The notes: generated by a model from the sequence alone, not told the origin. 64,000 nt of DNA from Sipunculus nudus (GCA_026874595.1 CM049318.1:42884456-42948455), one strand, 5' to 3'; counted from the stretch's first letter, positions 1-14,198 are shown. Made by a program: numbers and translations.

Positions 1-3000
1 TACCTGATTAGCATGAACATGAGACCGCGTGATTAGTATACATGATACCTGATTAGCATGAACATGAGACCGCGTGATTAGTATACATGATACCTGATTA
101 GCATGAACATGAGACCGCGTGATTAGTATACATGATACCTGATTAGCATGAACATGAGACCGCGTGATTAGTATACATGATACCTGATTAGCATGAACAT
201 GAGACCGCGTGATTAGTATACATGATACCTGATTAGCATGAACATGAGACCGCGTGATTAGTATACATGATACCTGATTAGCATGAACATGAGACCGCGT
301 GATTAGTATACATGATACCTGATTAGCATGAACATGAGACCGCGTGATTAGTATACATGATACCTGATTAGCATGAACATGAGACCGCGTGATTAGTATA
401 CATGATACCTGATTAGCATGAACATGAGACCGCGTGATTAGTATACATGATACCTGATTAGCATGAACATGAGACCGCGTGATTAGTATACATGATACCT
501 GATTAGCATGAACATGAGACCGCGTGATTAGTATACATGATACCTGATTAGCATGAACATGAGACCGCGTGATTAGTATACATGATACCTGATTAGCATG
601 AACATGAGACCGCGTGATTAGTATACATGATACCTGATTAGCATGAACATGAGACCGCGTGATTAGTATACATGATACCTGATTAGCATGAACATGAGAC
701 CGCGTGATTAGTATACATGATACCTGATTAGCATGAACATGAGACCGCGTGATTAGTATACATGATACCTGATTAGCATGAACATGAGACCGCGTGATTA
801 GTATACATGATACCTGATTAGCATGAACATGAGACCGCGTGATTAGTATACATGATACCTGATTAGCATGAACATGAGACCGCGTGATTAGTATACATGA
901 TACCTGATTAGCATGAACATGAGACCGCGTGATTAGTATACATGATACCTGATTAGCATGAACATGAGACCGCGTGATTAGTATACATGATACCTGATTA
1001 GCATGAACATGAGACCGCGTGATTAGTATACATGATACCTGATTAGCATGAACATGAGACCGCGTGATTAGTATACATGATACCTGATTAGCATGAACAT
1101 GAGACCGCGTGATTAGTATACATGATACCTGATTAGCATGAACATGAGACCGCGTGATTAGTATACATGATACCTGATTAGCATGAACATGAGACCGCGT
1201 GATTAGTATACATGATACCTGATTAGCATGAACATGAGACCGCGTGATTAGTATACATGATACCTGATTAGCATGAACATGAGACCGCGTGATTAGTATA
1301 CATGATACCTGATTAGCATGAACATGAGACCGCGTGATTAGTATACATGATACCTGATTAGCATGAACATGAGACCGCGTGATTAGTATACATGATACCT
1401 GATTAGCATGAACATGAGACCGCGTGATTAGTATACATGATACCTGATTAGCATGAACATGAGACCGCGTGATTAGTATACATGATACCTGATTAGCATG
1501 AACATGAGACCGCGTGATTAGTATACATGATACCTGATTAGCATGAACATGAGACCGCGTGATTAGTATACATGATACCTGATTAGCATGAACATGAGAC
1601 CGCGTGATTAGTATACATGATACCTGATTAGCATGAACATGAGACCGCGTGATTAGTATACATGATACCTGATTAGCATGAACATGAGACCGCGTGATTA
1701 GTATACATGATACCTGATTAGCATGAACATGAGACCGCGTGATTAGTATACATGATACCTGATTAGCATGAACATGAGACCGCGTGATTAGTATACATGA
1801 TACCTGATTAGCATGAACATGAGACCGCGTGATTAGTATACATGATACCTGATTAGCATGAACATGAGACCGCGTGATTAGTATACATGATACCTGATTA
1901 GCATGAACATGAGACCGCGTGATTAGTATACATGATACCTGATTAGCATGAACATGAGACCGCGTGATTAGTATACATGATACCTGATTAGCATGAACAT
2001 GAGACCGCGTGATTAGTATACATGATACCTGATTAGCATGAACATGAGACCGCGTGATTAGTATACATGATACCTGATTAGCATGAACATGAGACCGCGT
2101 GATTAGTATACATGATACCTGATTAGCATGAACATGAGACCGCGTGATTAGTATACATGATACCTGATTAGCATGAACATGAGACCGCGTGATTAGTATA
2201 CATGATACCTGATTAGCATGAACATGAGACCGCGTGATTAGTATACATGATACCTGATTAGCATGAACATGAGACCGCGTGATTAGTATACATGATACCT
2301 GATTAGCATGAACATGAGACCGCGTGATTAGTATACATGATACCTGATTAGCATGAACATGAGACCGCGTGATTAGTATACATGATACCTGATTAGCATG
2401 AACATGAGACCGCGTGATTAGTATACATGATACCTGATTAGCATGAACATGAGACCGCGTGATTAGTATACATGATACCTGATTAGCATGAACATGAGAC
2501 CGCGTGATTAGTATACATGATACCTGATTAGCATGAACATGAGACCGCGTGATTAGTATACATGATACCTGATTAGCATGAACATGAGACCGCGTGATTA
2601 GTATACATGATACCTGATTAGCATGAACATGAGACCGCGTGATTAGTATACATGATACCTGATTAGCATGAACATGAGACCGCGTGATTAGTATACATGA
2701 TACCTGATTAGCATGAACATGAGACCGCGTGATTAGTATACATGATACCTGATTAGCATGAACATGAGACCGCGTGATTAGTATACATGATACCTGATTA
2801 GCATGAACATGAGACCGCGTGATTAGTATACATGATACCTGATTAGCATGAACATGAGACCGCGTGATTAGTATACATGATACCTGATTAGCATGAACAT
2901 GAGACCGCGTGATTAGTATACATGATACCTGATTAGCATGAACATGAGACCGCGTGATTAGTATACATGATACCTGATTAGCATGAACATGAGACCGCGT

Positions 3001-6000
3001 GATTAGTATACATGATACCTGATTAGCATGAACATGAGACCGCGTGATTAGTATACATGATACCTGATTAGCATGAACATGAGACCGCGTGATTAGTATA
3101 CATGATACCTGATTAGCATGAACATGAGACCGCGTGATTAGTATACATGATACCTGATTAGCATGAACATGAGACCGCGTGATTAGTATACATGATACCT
3201 GATTAGCATGAACATGAGACCGCGTGATTAGTATACATGATACCTGATTAGCATGAACATGAGACCGCGTGATTAGTATACATGATACCTGATTAGCATG
3301 AACATGAGACCGCGTGATTAGTATACATGATACCTGATTAGCATGAACATGAGACCGCGTGATTAGTATACATGATACCTGATTAGCATGAACATGAGAC
3401 CGCGTGATTAGTATACATGATACCTGATTAGCATGAACATGAGACCGCGTGATTAGTATACATGATACCTGATTAGCATGAACATGAGACCGCGTGATTA
3501 GTATACATGATACCTGATTAGCATGAACATGAGACCGCGTGATTAGTATACATGATACCTGATTAGCATGAACATCAGACCGCGTGATTAGTATACATGA
3601 TACCTGATTAGCATGAACATGAGACCGCGTGATTAGTATACATGATACCTGATTAGCATGAACATCAGACCGCGTGATTAGTATACATGATACCTGATTA
3701 GCATGAACATCAGACCGCGTGATTAGTATACATGATACCTGATTAGCATGAACATCAGACCGCGTGATTAGTATACATGATACCTGATTAGCATGAACAT
3801 CAGACCGCGTGATTAGTATACATGATACCTGATTAGCATGAACATCAGACCGCGTGATTAGTATACATGATACCTGATTAGCATGAACATCAGACCGCGT
3901 GATTAGTATACATGATACCTGATTAGCATGAACATCAGACCGCGTGATTAGTATACATGATACCTGATTAGCATGAACATCAGACCGCGTGATTAGTATA
4001 CATGATACCTGATTAGCATGAACATCAGACCGCGTGATTAGTATACATGATACCTGATTAGCATGAACATGAGACCGCGTGATTAGTATACATGATACCT
4101 GATTAGCATGAACATGAGACCGCGTGATTAGTATACATGATACCTGATTAGCATGAACATGAGACCGCGTGATTAGTATACATGATACCTGATTAGCATG
4201 AACATGAGACCGCGTGATTAGTATACATGATACCTGATTAGCATGAACATGAGACCGCGTGATTAGTATACATGATACCTGATTAGCATGAACATGAGAC
4301 CGCGTGATTAGTATACATGATACCTGATTAGCATGAACATGAGACCGCGTGATTAGTATACATGATACCTGATTAGCATGAACATGAGACCGCGTGATTA
4401 GTATACATGATACCTGATTAGCATGAACATGAGACCGCGTGATTAGTATACATGATACCTGATTAGCATGAACATGAGACCGCGTGATTAGTATACATGA
4501 TACCTGATTAGCATGAACATGAGACCGCGTGATTAGTATACATGATACCTGATTAGCATGAACATGAGACCGCGTGATTAGTATACATGATACCTGATTA
4601 GCATGAACATGAGACCGCGTGATTAGTATACATGATACCTGATTAGCATGAACATGAGACCGCGTGATTAGTATACATGATACCTGATTAGCATGAACAT
4701 GAGACCGCGTGATTAGTATACATGATACCTGATTAGCATGAACATGAGACCGCGTGATTAGTATACATGATACCTGATTAGCATGAACATGAGACCGCGT
4801 GATTAGTATACATGATACCTGATTAGCATGAACATGAGACCGCGTGATTAGTATACATGATACCTGATTAGCATGAACATGAGACCGCGTGATTAGTATA
4901 CATGATACCTGATTAGCATGAACATGAGACCGCGTGATTAGTATACATGATACCTGATTAGCATGAACATGAGACCGCGTGATTAGTATACATGATACCT
5001 GATTAGCATGAACATGAGACCGCGTGATTAGTATACATGATACCTGATTAGCATGAACATGAGACCGCGTGATTAGTATACATGATACCTGATTAGCATG
5101 AACATGAGACCGCGTGATTAGTATACATGATACCTGATTAGCATGAACATGAGACCGCGTGATTAGTATACATGATACCTGATTAGCATGAACATGAGAC
5201 CGCGTGATTAGTATACATGATACCTGATTAGCATGAACATGAGACCGCGTGATTAGTATACATGATACCTGATTAGCATGAACATGAGACCGCGTGATTA
5301 GTATACATGATACCTGATTAGCATGAACATGAGACCGCGTGATTAGTATACATGATACCTGATTAGCATGAACATGAGACCGCGTGATTAGTATACATGA
5401 TACCTGATTAGCATGAACATGAGACCGCGTGATTAGTATACATGATACCTGATTAGCATGAACATGAGACCGCGTGATTAGTATACATGATACCTGATTA
5501 GCATGAACATGAGACCGCGTGATTAGTATACATGATACCTGATTAGCATGAACATGAGACCGCGTGATTAGTATACATGATACCTGATTAGCATGAACAT
5601 GAGACCGCGTGATTAGTATACATGATACCTGATTAGCATGAACATGAGACCGCGTGATTAGTATACATGATACCTGATTAGCATGAACATGAGACCGCGT
5701 GATTAGTATACATGATACCTGATTAGCATGAACATGAGACCGCGTGATTAGTATACATGATACCTGATTAGCATGAACATGAGACCGCGTGATTAGTATA
5801 CATGATACCTGATTAGCATGAACATGAGACCGCGTGATTAGTATACATGATACCTGATTAGCATGAACATGAGACCGCGTGATTAGTATACATGATACCT
5901 GATTAGCATGAACATGAGACCGCGTGATTAGTATACATGATACCTGATTAGCATGAACATGAGACCGCGTGATTAGTATACATGATACCTGATTAGCATG

Positions 6001-8450
6001 AACATGAGACCGCGTGATTAGTATACATGATACCTGATTAGCATGAACATGAGACCGCGTGATTAGTATACATGATACCTGATTAGCATGAACATGAGAC
6101 CGCGTGATTAGTATACATGATACCTGATTAGCATGAACATGAGACCGCGTGATTAGTATACATGATACCTGATTAGCATGAACATGAGACCGCGTGATTA
6201 GTATACATGATACCTGATTAGCATGAACATGAGACCGCGTGATTAGTATACATGATACCTGATTAGCATGAACATGAGACCGCGTGATTAGTATACATGA
6301 TACCTGTTTAGCATGAACATGAGACCGCGTGATTAGTATACATGATACCTGATTAGCATGAACATGAGACCGCGTGATTAGTATACATGATACCTGATTA
6401 GCATGAACATGAGACCGCGTGATTAGTATACATGATACCTGATTAGCATGAACATGAGACCGCGTGATTAGTATACATGATACCTGATTAGCATGAACAT
6501 GAGACCGCGTGATTAGTATACATGATACCTGATTAGCATGAACATGAGACCGCGTGATTAGTATACATGATACCTGATTAGCATGAACATGAGACCGCGT
6601 GATTAGTATACATGATACCTGATTAGCATGAACATGAGACCGCGTGATTAGTATACATGATACCTGATTAGCATGAACATCAGACCGCGTGATTAGTATA
6701 CATGATACCTGATTAGCATGAACATGAGACCGCGTGATTAGTATACATGATACCTGATTAGCATGAACATGAGACCGCGTGATTAGTATACATGATACCT
6801 GATTAGCATGAACATGAGACCGCGTGATTAGTATACATGATACCTGATTAGCATGAACATGAGACCGCGTGATTAGTATACATGATACCTGATTAGCATG
6901 AACATGAGACCGCGTGATTAGTATACATGATACCTGATTAGCATGAACATGAGACCGCGTGATTAGTATACATGATACCTGATTAGCATGAACATGAGAC
7001 CGCGTGATTAGTATACATGATACCTGATTAGCATGAACATGAGACCGCGTGATTAGTATACATGATACCTGATTAGCATGAACATGAGACCGCGTGATTA
7101 GTATACATGATACCTGATTAGCATGAACATGAGACCGCGTGATTAGTATACATGATACCTGATTAGCATGAACATGAGACCGCGTGATTAGTATACATGA
7201 TACCTGATTAGCATGAACATGAGGCCGCGTGATTAGTATACATGATACCTGATTAGCATGAACATGAGGCCGCGTGATTAGTATACATGATACCTGATTA
7301 GCATGAACATGAGGCCGCGTGATTAGTATACATGATACCTGATTAGCATGAACATGAGACCGCGTGATTAGTATACATGATACCTGATTAGCATGAACAT
7401 GAGACCGCGTGATTAGTATACATGATACCTGATTAGCATGAACATGAGACCGCGTGATTAGTATACATGATACCTGATTAGCATGAACATGAGACCGCGT
7501 GATTAGTATACATGATACCTGATTAGCATGAACATGAGACCGCGTGATTAGTATACATGATACCTGATTAGCATGAACATGAGACCGCGTGATTAGTATA
7601 CATGATACCTGATTAGCATGAACATGAGACCGCGTGATTAGTATACATGATACCTGATTAGCATGAACATGAGACCGCGTGATTAGTATACATGATACCT
7701 GATTAGCATGAACATGAGACCGCGTGATTAGTATACATGATACCTGATTAGCATGAACATGAGACCGCGTGATTAGTATACATGATACCTGATTAGCATG
7801 AACATGAGACCGCGTGATTAGTATACATGATACCTGATTAGCATGAACATGAGACCGCGTGATTAGTATACATGATACCTGATTAGCATGAACATGAGAC
7901 CGCGTGATTAGTATACATGATACCTGATTAGCATGAACATGAGACCGCGTGATTAGTATACATGATACCTGATTAGCATGAACATGAGACCGCGTGATTA
8001 GTATACATGATACCTGATTAGCATGAACATGAGACCGCGTGATTAGTATACATGATACCTGATTAGCATGAACATGAGACCGCGTGATTAGTATACATGA
8101 TACCTGATTAGCATGAACATGAGACCGCGTGATTAGTATACATGATACCTGATTAGCATGAACATGAGACCGCGTGATTAGTATACATGATACCTGATTA
8201 GCATGAACATGAGACCGCGTGATTAGTATACATGATACCTGATTAGCATGAACATGAGACCGCGTGATTAGTATACATGATACTTGATTAGCATGAACAT
8301 GAGACCGCGTGATTAGTATACATGATACCTGATTAGCATGAACATGAGACCGCGTGATTAGTATACATGATACCTGATTAGCATGAACATGAGACCGCGT
8401 GATTAGTATACATGATACTTGATTAGTATGAACATCAGACCGCGTGATTA
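1..8450. repeat. 45-bp satellite array, near-perfect
   Basis: A head-to-tail 45-bp unit starts at position 1 and repeats about 187 times to around 8450. The window opens inside the array, so it continues to the left. Each unit holds two related halves: TGATTAGCATGAACATGA and the shorter TGATTAGTATACATGA, separated by GACCGCG. Almost all units are identical. The exceptions I saw are a G to C change at unit position 21 (3576, nine consecutive units at 3666-4026, and 6681), an A to G change in three consecutive units (7224, 7269, 7314), and single changes at 6307 and 8284. The last units before 8450 become irregular where the array meets the 33-bp satellite. Confidence 0.99.
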
Positions 8451-8502
8451 GTATACCAGCATGGACAGGAGACCGTGTAGTTAGTATACATAGCATGAAC
8501 AT
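1..8502 (-). other. Stop-free minus-strand frame through the satellite (probably not a gene)
   Basis: Reading the minus strand, an in-frame stop lies at 8512-8514, ATG codons follow at 8500-8502 and 8494-8496, and from there to position 1 I find no stop, giving at least 2,834 codons running out of the window. The frame stays open because the unit is 45 bp (15 codons) and this one frame contains no stop. The repeated peptide is SCILITRSHVHANQV, with no internal methionine. Seen variants change single residues only (H to D, R-S to R-P, N to K). All other frames are closed in every unit. The neighbouring 33-bp satellite has the same frame but is broken by 34-bp units, which argues against real coding. 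Confidence 0.3.
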
Positions 8503-11201
8503 CAGACCGCGTTATTAGTATACTAGCATGGAAATAAGACCGTGTAGTTAGTATACATAGCATGAACACCAGACCACGTGATTAGTATACTAGCATGAAC
8601 ATGAGACCGTGTAGTTAGTATACATCGCATGAACATGAGATCGCGTGATTAGTATACTAGCATGAACATCAGACCCCGTGATTAGTATACTAACATGAAC
8701 ATCAGATCGCGTGATTAGTATACTAGCATGAACATCAGACCGTGTAGTTAGTATACTAGCATGAACATCAGATCGCCTGATTAGTATACATAGCATGAAC
8801 ATAAGACCGCGTGATTAGTATACTAGCATGAACATGAGACCGTGTAGTTAGTATACATCGCATGAACATCAGATCGGGTGATTAGTATACTAGCATGAAC
8901 ATCAGACCCCATGATTAGTATACTAACATGAACATCAGACCGCGTGATTAGTATACTAGCATGAACATCAGACCGTGTAGTTAGTCTACTAGCATGAACA
9001 TGAGACCGTGAAGTTAGTATACTAGCATGAACATCAGACCGTGTAGTTAGTATACATCGCATGAACATGAGATTGTGTGATTTGTATACCAGCATGAACA
9101 TCAGACAGCGTGATGAGTATACTAGCATGAACAAGAGACCGTGTAGTTAGTATACTAGCATGAACATCATACCGCGTGATTAGTATACATAGCATGAACA
9201 TGAGGCCGTGTAGTTAGTTTACATAGCATTAACATCAGACCGCGTGATTAGTATACTAGCATAAACATCAGACCGTGTGATTATTATACTAGCATGAACA
9301 TCAGACCGTGTAGTTAGTATACTAGCATGAACATCAGATCGCGTGATAAGTATTCTAGCATGATCAGACCGTGTAGTTAGTATACTAGCATGAACCTCAG
9401 ATCGCGTGATTAGTATACTAGCATGAACATAAGACTGTGTAGTTAGCATACTAGCATGAACATCAGATCGCGTGATTAGTATACTAGCATGAACATCAGA
9501 CCATGTAGTTAGTATACCAGCATGAACCTCAGATCGCGTGATTAGTATACTAGCATGAACATAAGACCGTGTAGTTAGTATACTAGCATGAACATCAGAC
9601 CGCGTGATTAGTATAAATAGCATGAACATGAGACCGTGTAGTTAGTATACATAGCATGAACATCAGACCGCGTGATTAGTATACTAGCATGAACATCAGA
9701 CCGCGTGATTAGTATACTAGCATGAACATCAGACCGTGTAGTTAGTATACTAGCATGAACATGAGACCGTGAAGTTAGTATACTAGCATGAACATCAGAC
9801 CGTGTAGTTAGTATACATCGCATGAACATGAGATTGTGTGATTTGTATACCAGCATGAACATCAGACAGCGTGAATAGTATACTAGCATGAACAAGAGAC
9901 CGTGTAGTTAGTATACTAGCATGAACATCATACCGCGTGATTAGTATACATAGCATGAACATGAGACCGTGTAGTTAGTTTACATAGCATTAACATCAGA
10001 CCGCGTGATTAGTATACTAGCATGAACATCAGACCGTGTGATTAGTATACTAGCATGAACATCAGACCGTGTAGTTAGTATACTAGCATGAACATCAGAT
10101 CGCGTGATAAGTATTCTAGCATGATCAGACCGTGTAGTTAGTATACTAGCATGAACCTCAGATCGTGTGATTAGTAAACTAGCATGAACATAAGACCGTG
10201 TAGTTAGTATACTAGCATGAACATCAGACCGCGTGATTAGTATAAATAGCATGAACATGAGACCGTGTAGTTAGTATACATAGCATGAACATCAGACCGC
10301 GTGATTAGTATACTAGCATGAACATCAGACCGAGTGATGAGTATACTAGCATGAACATCAGACCGCGTGATTAGTATACTAGCATGAACATCAGATCGCG
10401 TGATTAGTATACTAGCATGAACATCAGACCGTGAAGTTAGTTTACTAGCATGAACATCAGACCGCGTGATTAGTATACTAGCATGAACATGAGACCGTGT
10501 TGTTAGTATACTAGCATGAACATCAGATCGCGTGATTAGTATACTAGCATGAACATCAGACCCCGTGATAAGTATACTAACATGAACATCAGACCGCGTG
10601 ATTAGTATACTAGCATGAACATGAGACCGTGTAGTTAGTATACTAGCATGAACATGAGACCGTGAAGTTAGTATACTAGCATGAACATCAGACCGTGTAG
10701 TTAGTATACATCGCATGAACATGAGATTGTGTGATTTGTATACCAGCATGAACATCAGACAGCGTGATTAGTATACTAGCATGAACAAGAGACCGTGTAG
10801 TTAGTATACTAGCATGAACATCATACCGCGTGATTAGTATACATAGCATGAACATGAGACCGTGTAGTTAGTTTACATAGCATTAACATCAGACCGCGTG
10901 GTTAGTATACTAGCATGAACATCAGACCGTGTGATTAGTATACTAGCATGAACATCAGACCGTGTAGTTAGTATACTAGCATGAACATCAGATCGCGTGA
11001 TAAGTATTCTAGCATGATTAGACCGTGTATTTAGTATACTAGCATGAACCTCAGATCGCGTGATTAGTATACTAGCATCAACATAAGACCGTGTAGTTAG
11101 TATACTAGCATGAACATCAGACCGCGTGATTAGTATAAATAGCATGAACATGAGACCGTGTAGTTAGTATACATAGCATGAACATCAGACCGCGTGATTA
11201 G
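8451..11201. repeat. 33-bp degenerate satellite, left block
   Basis: About 80 copies of a diverged 33-34 bp unit of the type GTATACTAGCATGAACATCA followed by GACCGCGTGATTA. The unit is the same as the 45-bp unit minus 12 bases between GTATAC and TAGCATG. Alternating sub-types carry CGCGTGATTA or CGTGTAGTTA. Units of 34 bp (GTATACATAGC) shift the frame, so the many short minus-strand reading frames of the form ILITRSDVHAS are by-products of the repeat. A truncated unit (around 9359, 10124 and 11014) recurs every 760-890 bases and marks a higher-order repeat. Confidence 0.95.
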
Positions 11202-11262
11202 AACCTTTTCTGTGCACCTTTTAGATTAGCATTTCTGATTGTTTCCTTGCTCTGTTGTTTCA
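11202..11262. other. 61-bp non-satellite flank of the retrotransposon
   Basis: This short stretch separates the satellite (ending GATTAG at 11201) from the left LTR. It matches neither the satellite nor the corresponding side of the right LTR. On the plus strand it is pyrimidine-rich and ends in TTGTTTCAG, which resembles a splice acceptor. Its origin is unknown. Confidence 0.6.
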
Positions 11263-14198
11263 GGTTCAATAATCAAGACGGATGCGAGGTGAGGATTTAT
11301 TCTGGAAGAAGATACAGGTACAGGCAATCAGTCGGCTGGTTGCCAACAGCAAGGTTTGAGCAGAACTCACGAGGCTGCCCCAGTATACACTTATATTTCA
11401 TATACTGTACATAGCCAATATCTCTTTTATCACAGAATACGTTATAAAGATAACAAAAATATTATAATAATAAACATCCAGATATTTAAATGTAACCACA
11501 TGACAATTTACCATATTTTTTTATATACTATTGACAGTAAAGAACACTGTCTACCATGAAGTGGATAATGGTTATCAGGGTAATCAAGAACATGATCTGT
11601 TATCCTGTTTCTATATACTATAAAGAAAAGAAAATAGTTTAAGCTACACATAGATTTCGTATACATATATTTCTCTTAAATCCACAGACTTAACATATTA
11701 AATGCATACGTTTATGGGCATGTGGCCATCTCATAACTGTGATAATCAGTTTATGTCACCTGATCAACGTACATTGGACAATATTCTTACATTGGCCTGT
11801 TCACTAACCTATTTCTTGACAATTAAAGGATTTACATTGAGAACAACTGAGCAACTATAAGTGGTATATATTAACGTGTGAATAAAACTTTATAATGCTG
11901 AGAAAAGAACGAATATGAGTGCTTGTGTGGATGTTGGATAGTGGGTGTGTTAGGAGAGCGTCTCTTAAATGCAATCACTTAAGGCGTATACTACTCTAAT
12001 CTACTACCCCAAATCGTGATGCTACCTGACACTTAAGAGGATCATAATAATATAAGATTTACTTTACAAATAAAATAAATTCCTGGTCTAGCACGATAGA
12101 ATAATGGATGGTAGGTTTATCAGAGTACTGCTTTTACGAACGGTTTTGAGGTTATCAAACACCTGAAATTAGGCGGGTATTTTGTATTATGAAATGCAGA
12201 GCGCGGAGGAATCTTACTAAAATTTGATTGTTCAAAAGGATATATATCTGTTCAAAAGGATAAACATCTGGAAAAGTTGATCTGTGAAAGAGTGGAATAT
12301 GCATAAAAACTACACAAATTGACTGGAGGCGGAAATCTAAGGAGAGACCGGGGTTCTGTACTCAAGACTCTACAATGCACTATTTTGTATGCGGAAGGTA
12401 AACAAACGGCAACAGCAAACTGGGAGAAAGTCCCCAAGCGCTATGGCGGTAATCGTGTGGTAAGTTAGTTTTCGGAACTTTCTTGAAAATTGACTGTCAT
12501 CTGATGATACCAGAAAATGATTTTAAGATAATATATTATTATGCTGTATTTTTAAGTTTTCCCCGACGATCTTAAATTATAAGAAAAATCGATTGAAAAG
12601 AAGTTTTTCATCTATTGAATGAGAAACTGTTTAGCACGCACGTCTGGTTAAATGTTAGGAGAACAGCACGTCTATGCTATTATCCATACCTTAAACTTTG
12701 TAATGCTTAATAAATAATAATATTGATGACAGTCGTGTTTATAATTATGTCCCGTTTCTAAGGTATGGAAGTTTGTTTTGATGGTTAGTTCATCTGAGAC
12801 GCCAGGTGGCAGCACAGGCCTAAGTGGGACTGTGGAAACTAGTTTACCTCAGGCGGCCAGATGGCAGCACCAGCACCCGGGTTCATATACACGGTCAACA
12901 TGGATTTTACGTCTAGCACGGAAATAAAGTGGGAACGTGTGCCACTATTAAGCTTACTTTAGAGTAAGCATTTTTGCGTTATTAAATAATTACCCAGTTA
13001 TGAAATAGTCTGATAACAGCTTTATGCTGCTGTTAACTCTTCATATTAAATCTTCATAATTATCAATGTTTTGGAAGAAATTTTACATGAAACATTTACT
13101 GATATTTAATTAGTAGTAACTTTTTGAAGTGGCAGCTCCGATTGGCTATTCAGAACAACTTATATGAACCATCCTTAATAATAATTGTATTTATTTTTTT
13201 TTTGGGAGAAATTTGCCTGCCTTTCATGTGTATCTAAGATACATCCCATGTGCAAAGAGCGGAGATTACAGAGTGCATAAATAATGCTTTCTCTTTGAAC
13301 GGCCTGGTGGCGGCATCGATTTAGACCGAAGCATTTAGATAAAATAAGATTTTACCTTTTCTCACTACAAATGCAGTATGAAATATGAAAAGTATTTTAG
13401 TTTAATTATTTTTTTATATAGGGCAGTAATCTTAGCCCTATTACTACTTAAAGAGTACTACTTGCGGTCAAAATAATTCCTGGAGTGAACGACTGGCGAT
13501 GTACCGACTAAAGTGGACACCAAAGATATTCTTGAAGTTGGGGGGGGGGGTTTAGACGAGAGGCGTGCCTAGTCTGCCGTTCTACTGGTCCGAAATAGGG
13601 CATTTCAGGAAAATTAGACTAGACTGGAGGCTGTATACTTTGCAGTTGACCATATTCTATACAAATGTACCCAACAGAGAAAATACAATATATTCGGATG
13701 GAACAGACAGGAAGGTTTATATATGAATGAGCAAATATATGGGAAATGCATGGTGGGCCATAAATCTATTGGGACAGAACGAACGTTTGGGTTTCTTATT
13801 AGTACTAAAATAATCATACATTTTTACATGCATTTCAGAATATAACTGACGGGGACAAAAAATAAGGTTCCTACCTGGAAGAAGATACAGGTACAGGCAA
13901 TCAGTCGGCTGGTTGCCAACAGCAAGGTTTGAGCAGAACTGACGAGGCTGCCCCAAGACATCGTGGTCATTACGGGCTGTCATGCCTCGTTGCCCAAACA
14001 CCGAAAACCGGTCCTGACAAAACTATATTCTTACAACAGGTTTTGCCGGCCACGCAGGCCATGCCATGCCATGCCAGGGCAACAGGTGGTTGACCCTTGA
14101 CCTAAAGGAACCTGTCTTGTCGGTCACTTTGGAATGAAAGACAAAATGAAAAAAAAAGAAAAAAAAAAAAACATGGGACTATATTACCCCGTGTTACA
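11263..14198 (-). repeat. 3' LTR (composite, about 2.94 kb)
   Basis: Nearly identical to 20759-23698. In element orientation it starts TGTAACAC, directly after the polypurine tract, and ends in TATTGAACC. A polyadenylation signal AATAAA lies at 11296-11301, 33 bases before the end. Differences from the other LTR include single bases near 11873, 12937 and 13229 and the lengths of T, G and A runs. Without its insert the LTR would be 363 bp. Confidence 0.95.
11302..13955. repeat. 2.49-kb insert in the LTR flanked by an 81-bp direct repeat
   Basis: The segments 11302-11382 and 13875-13955 are the same 81 bases with one mismatch (C or G near the end). They bracket 2,492 bases that have no recognisable gene. 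The same arrangement sits in the other LTR at 20798-20878 and 23374-23454. Removing one 81-bp copy and the insert leaves a 363-bp sequence with LTR ends and AATAAA, a normal LTR size. I infer that host or other sequence was captured into an ancestral short LTR and then copied into both LTRs during reverse transcription. The insert shows no terminal inverted repeats. Confidence 0.9.

Noticed and set aside
8590-11151. Several minus-strand frames of 70-172 codons with ILITRSDVHAS repeats
   Set aside because: They are by-products of a 33-bp satellite with one stop-free frame. Units of 34 bp break each frame, and the ends (MYTNYTVSCSC) are shifted readings of the same repeat.
1-11201. CRISPR array
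   Set aside because: There are no unique spacers between repeats. The units are contiguous tandem satellite in eukaryotic DNA, with no cas genes.
12252-14001. Short minus frames in the LTR insert (61, 67 and 94 codons), duplicated at 21748-23500
   Set aside because: Present twice only because the LTR is duplicated. No similarity to known families and no conserved features.
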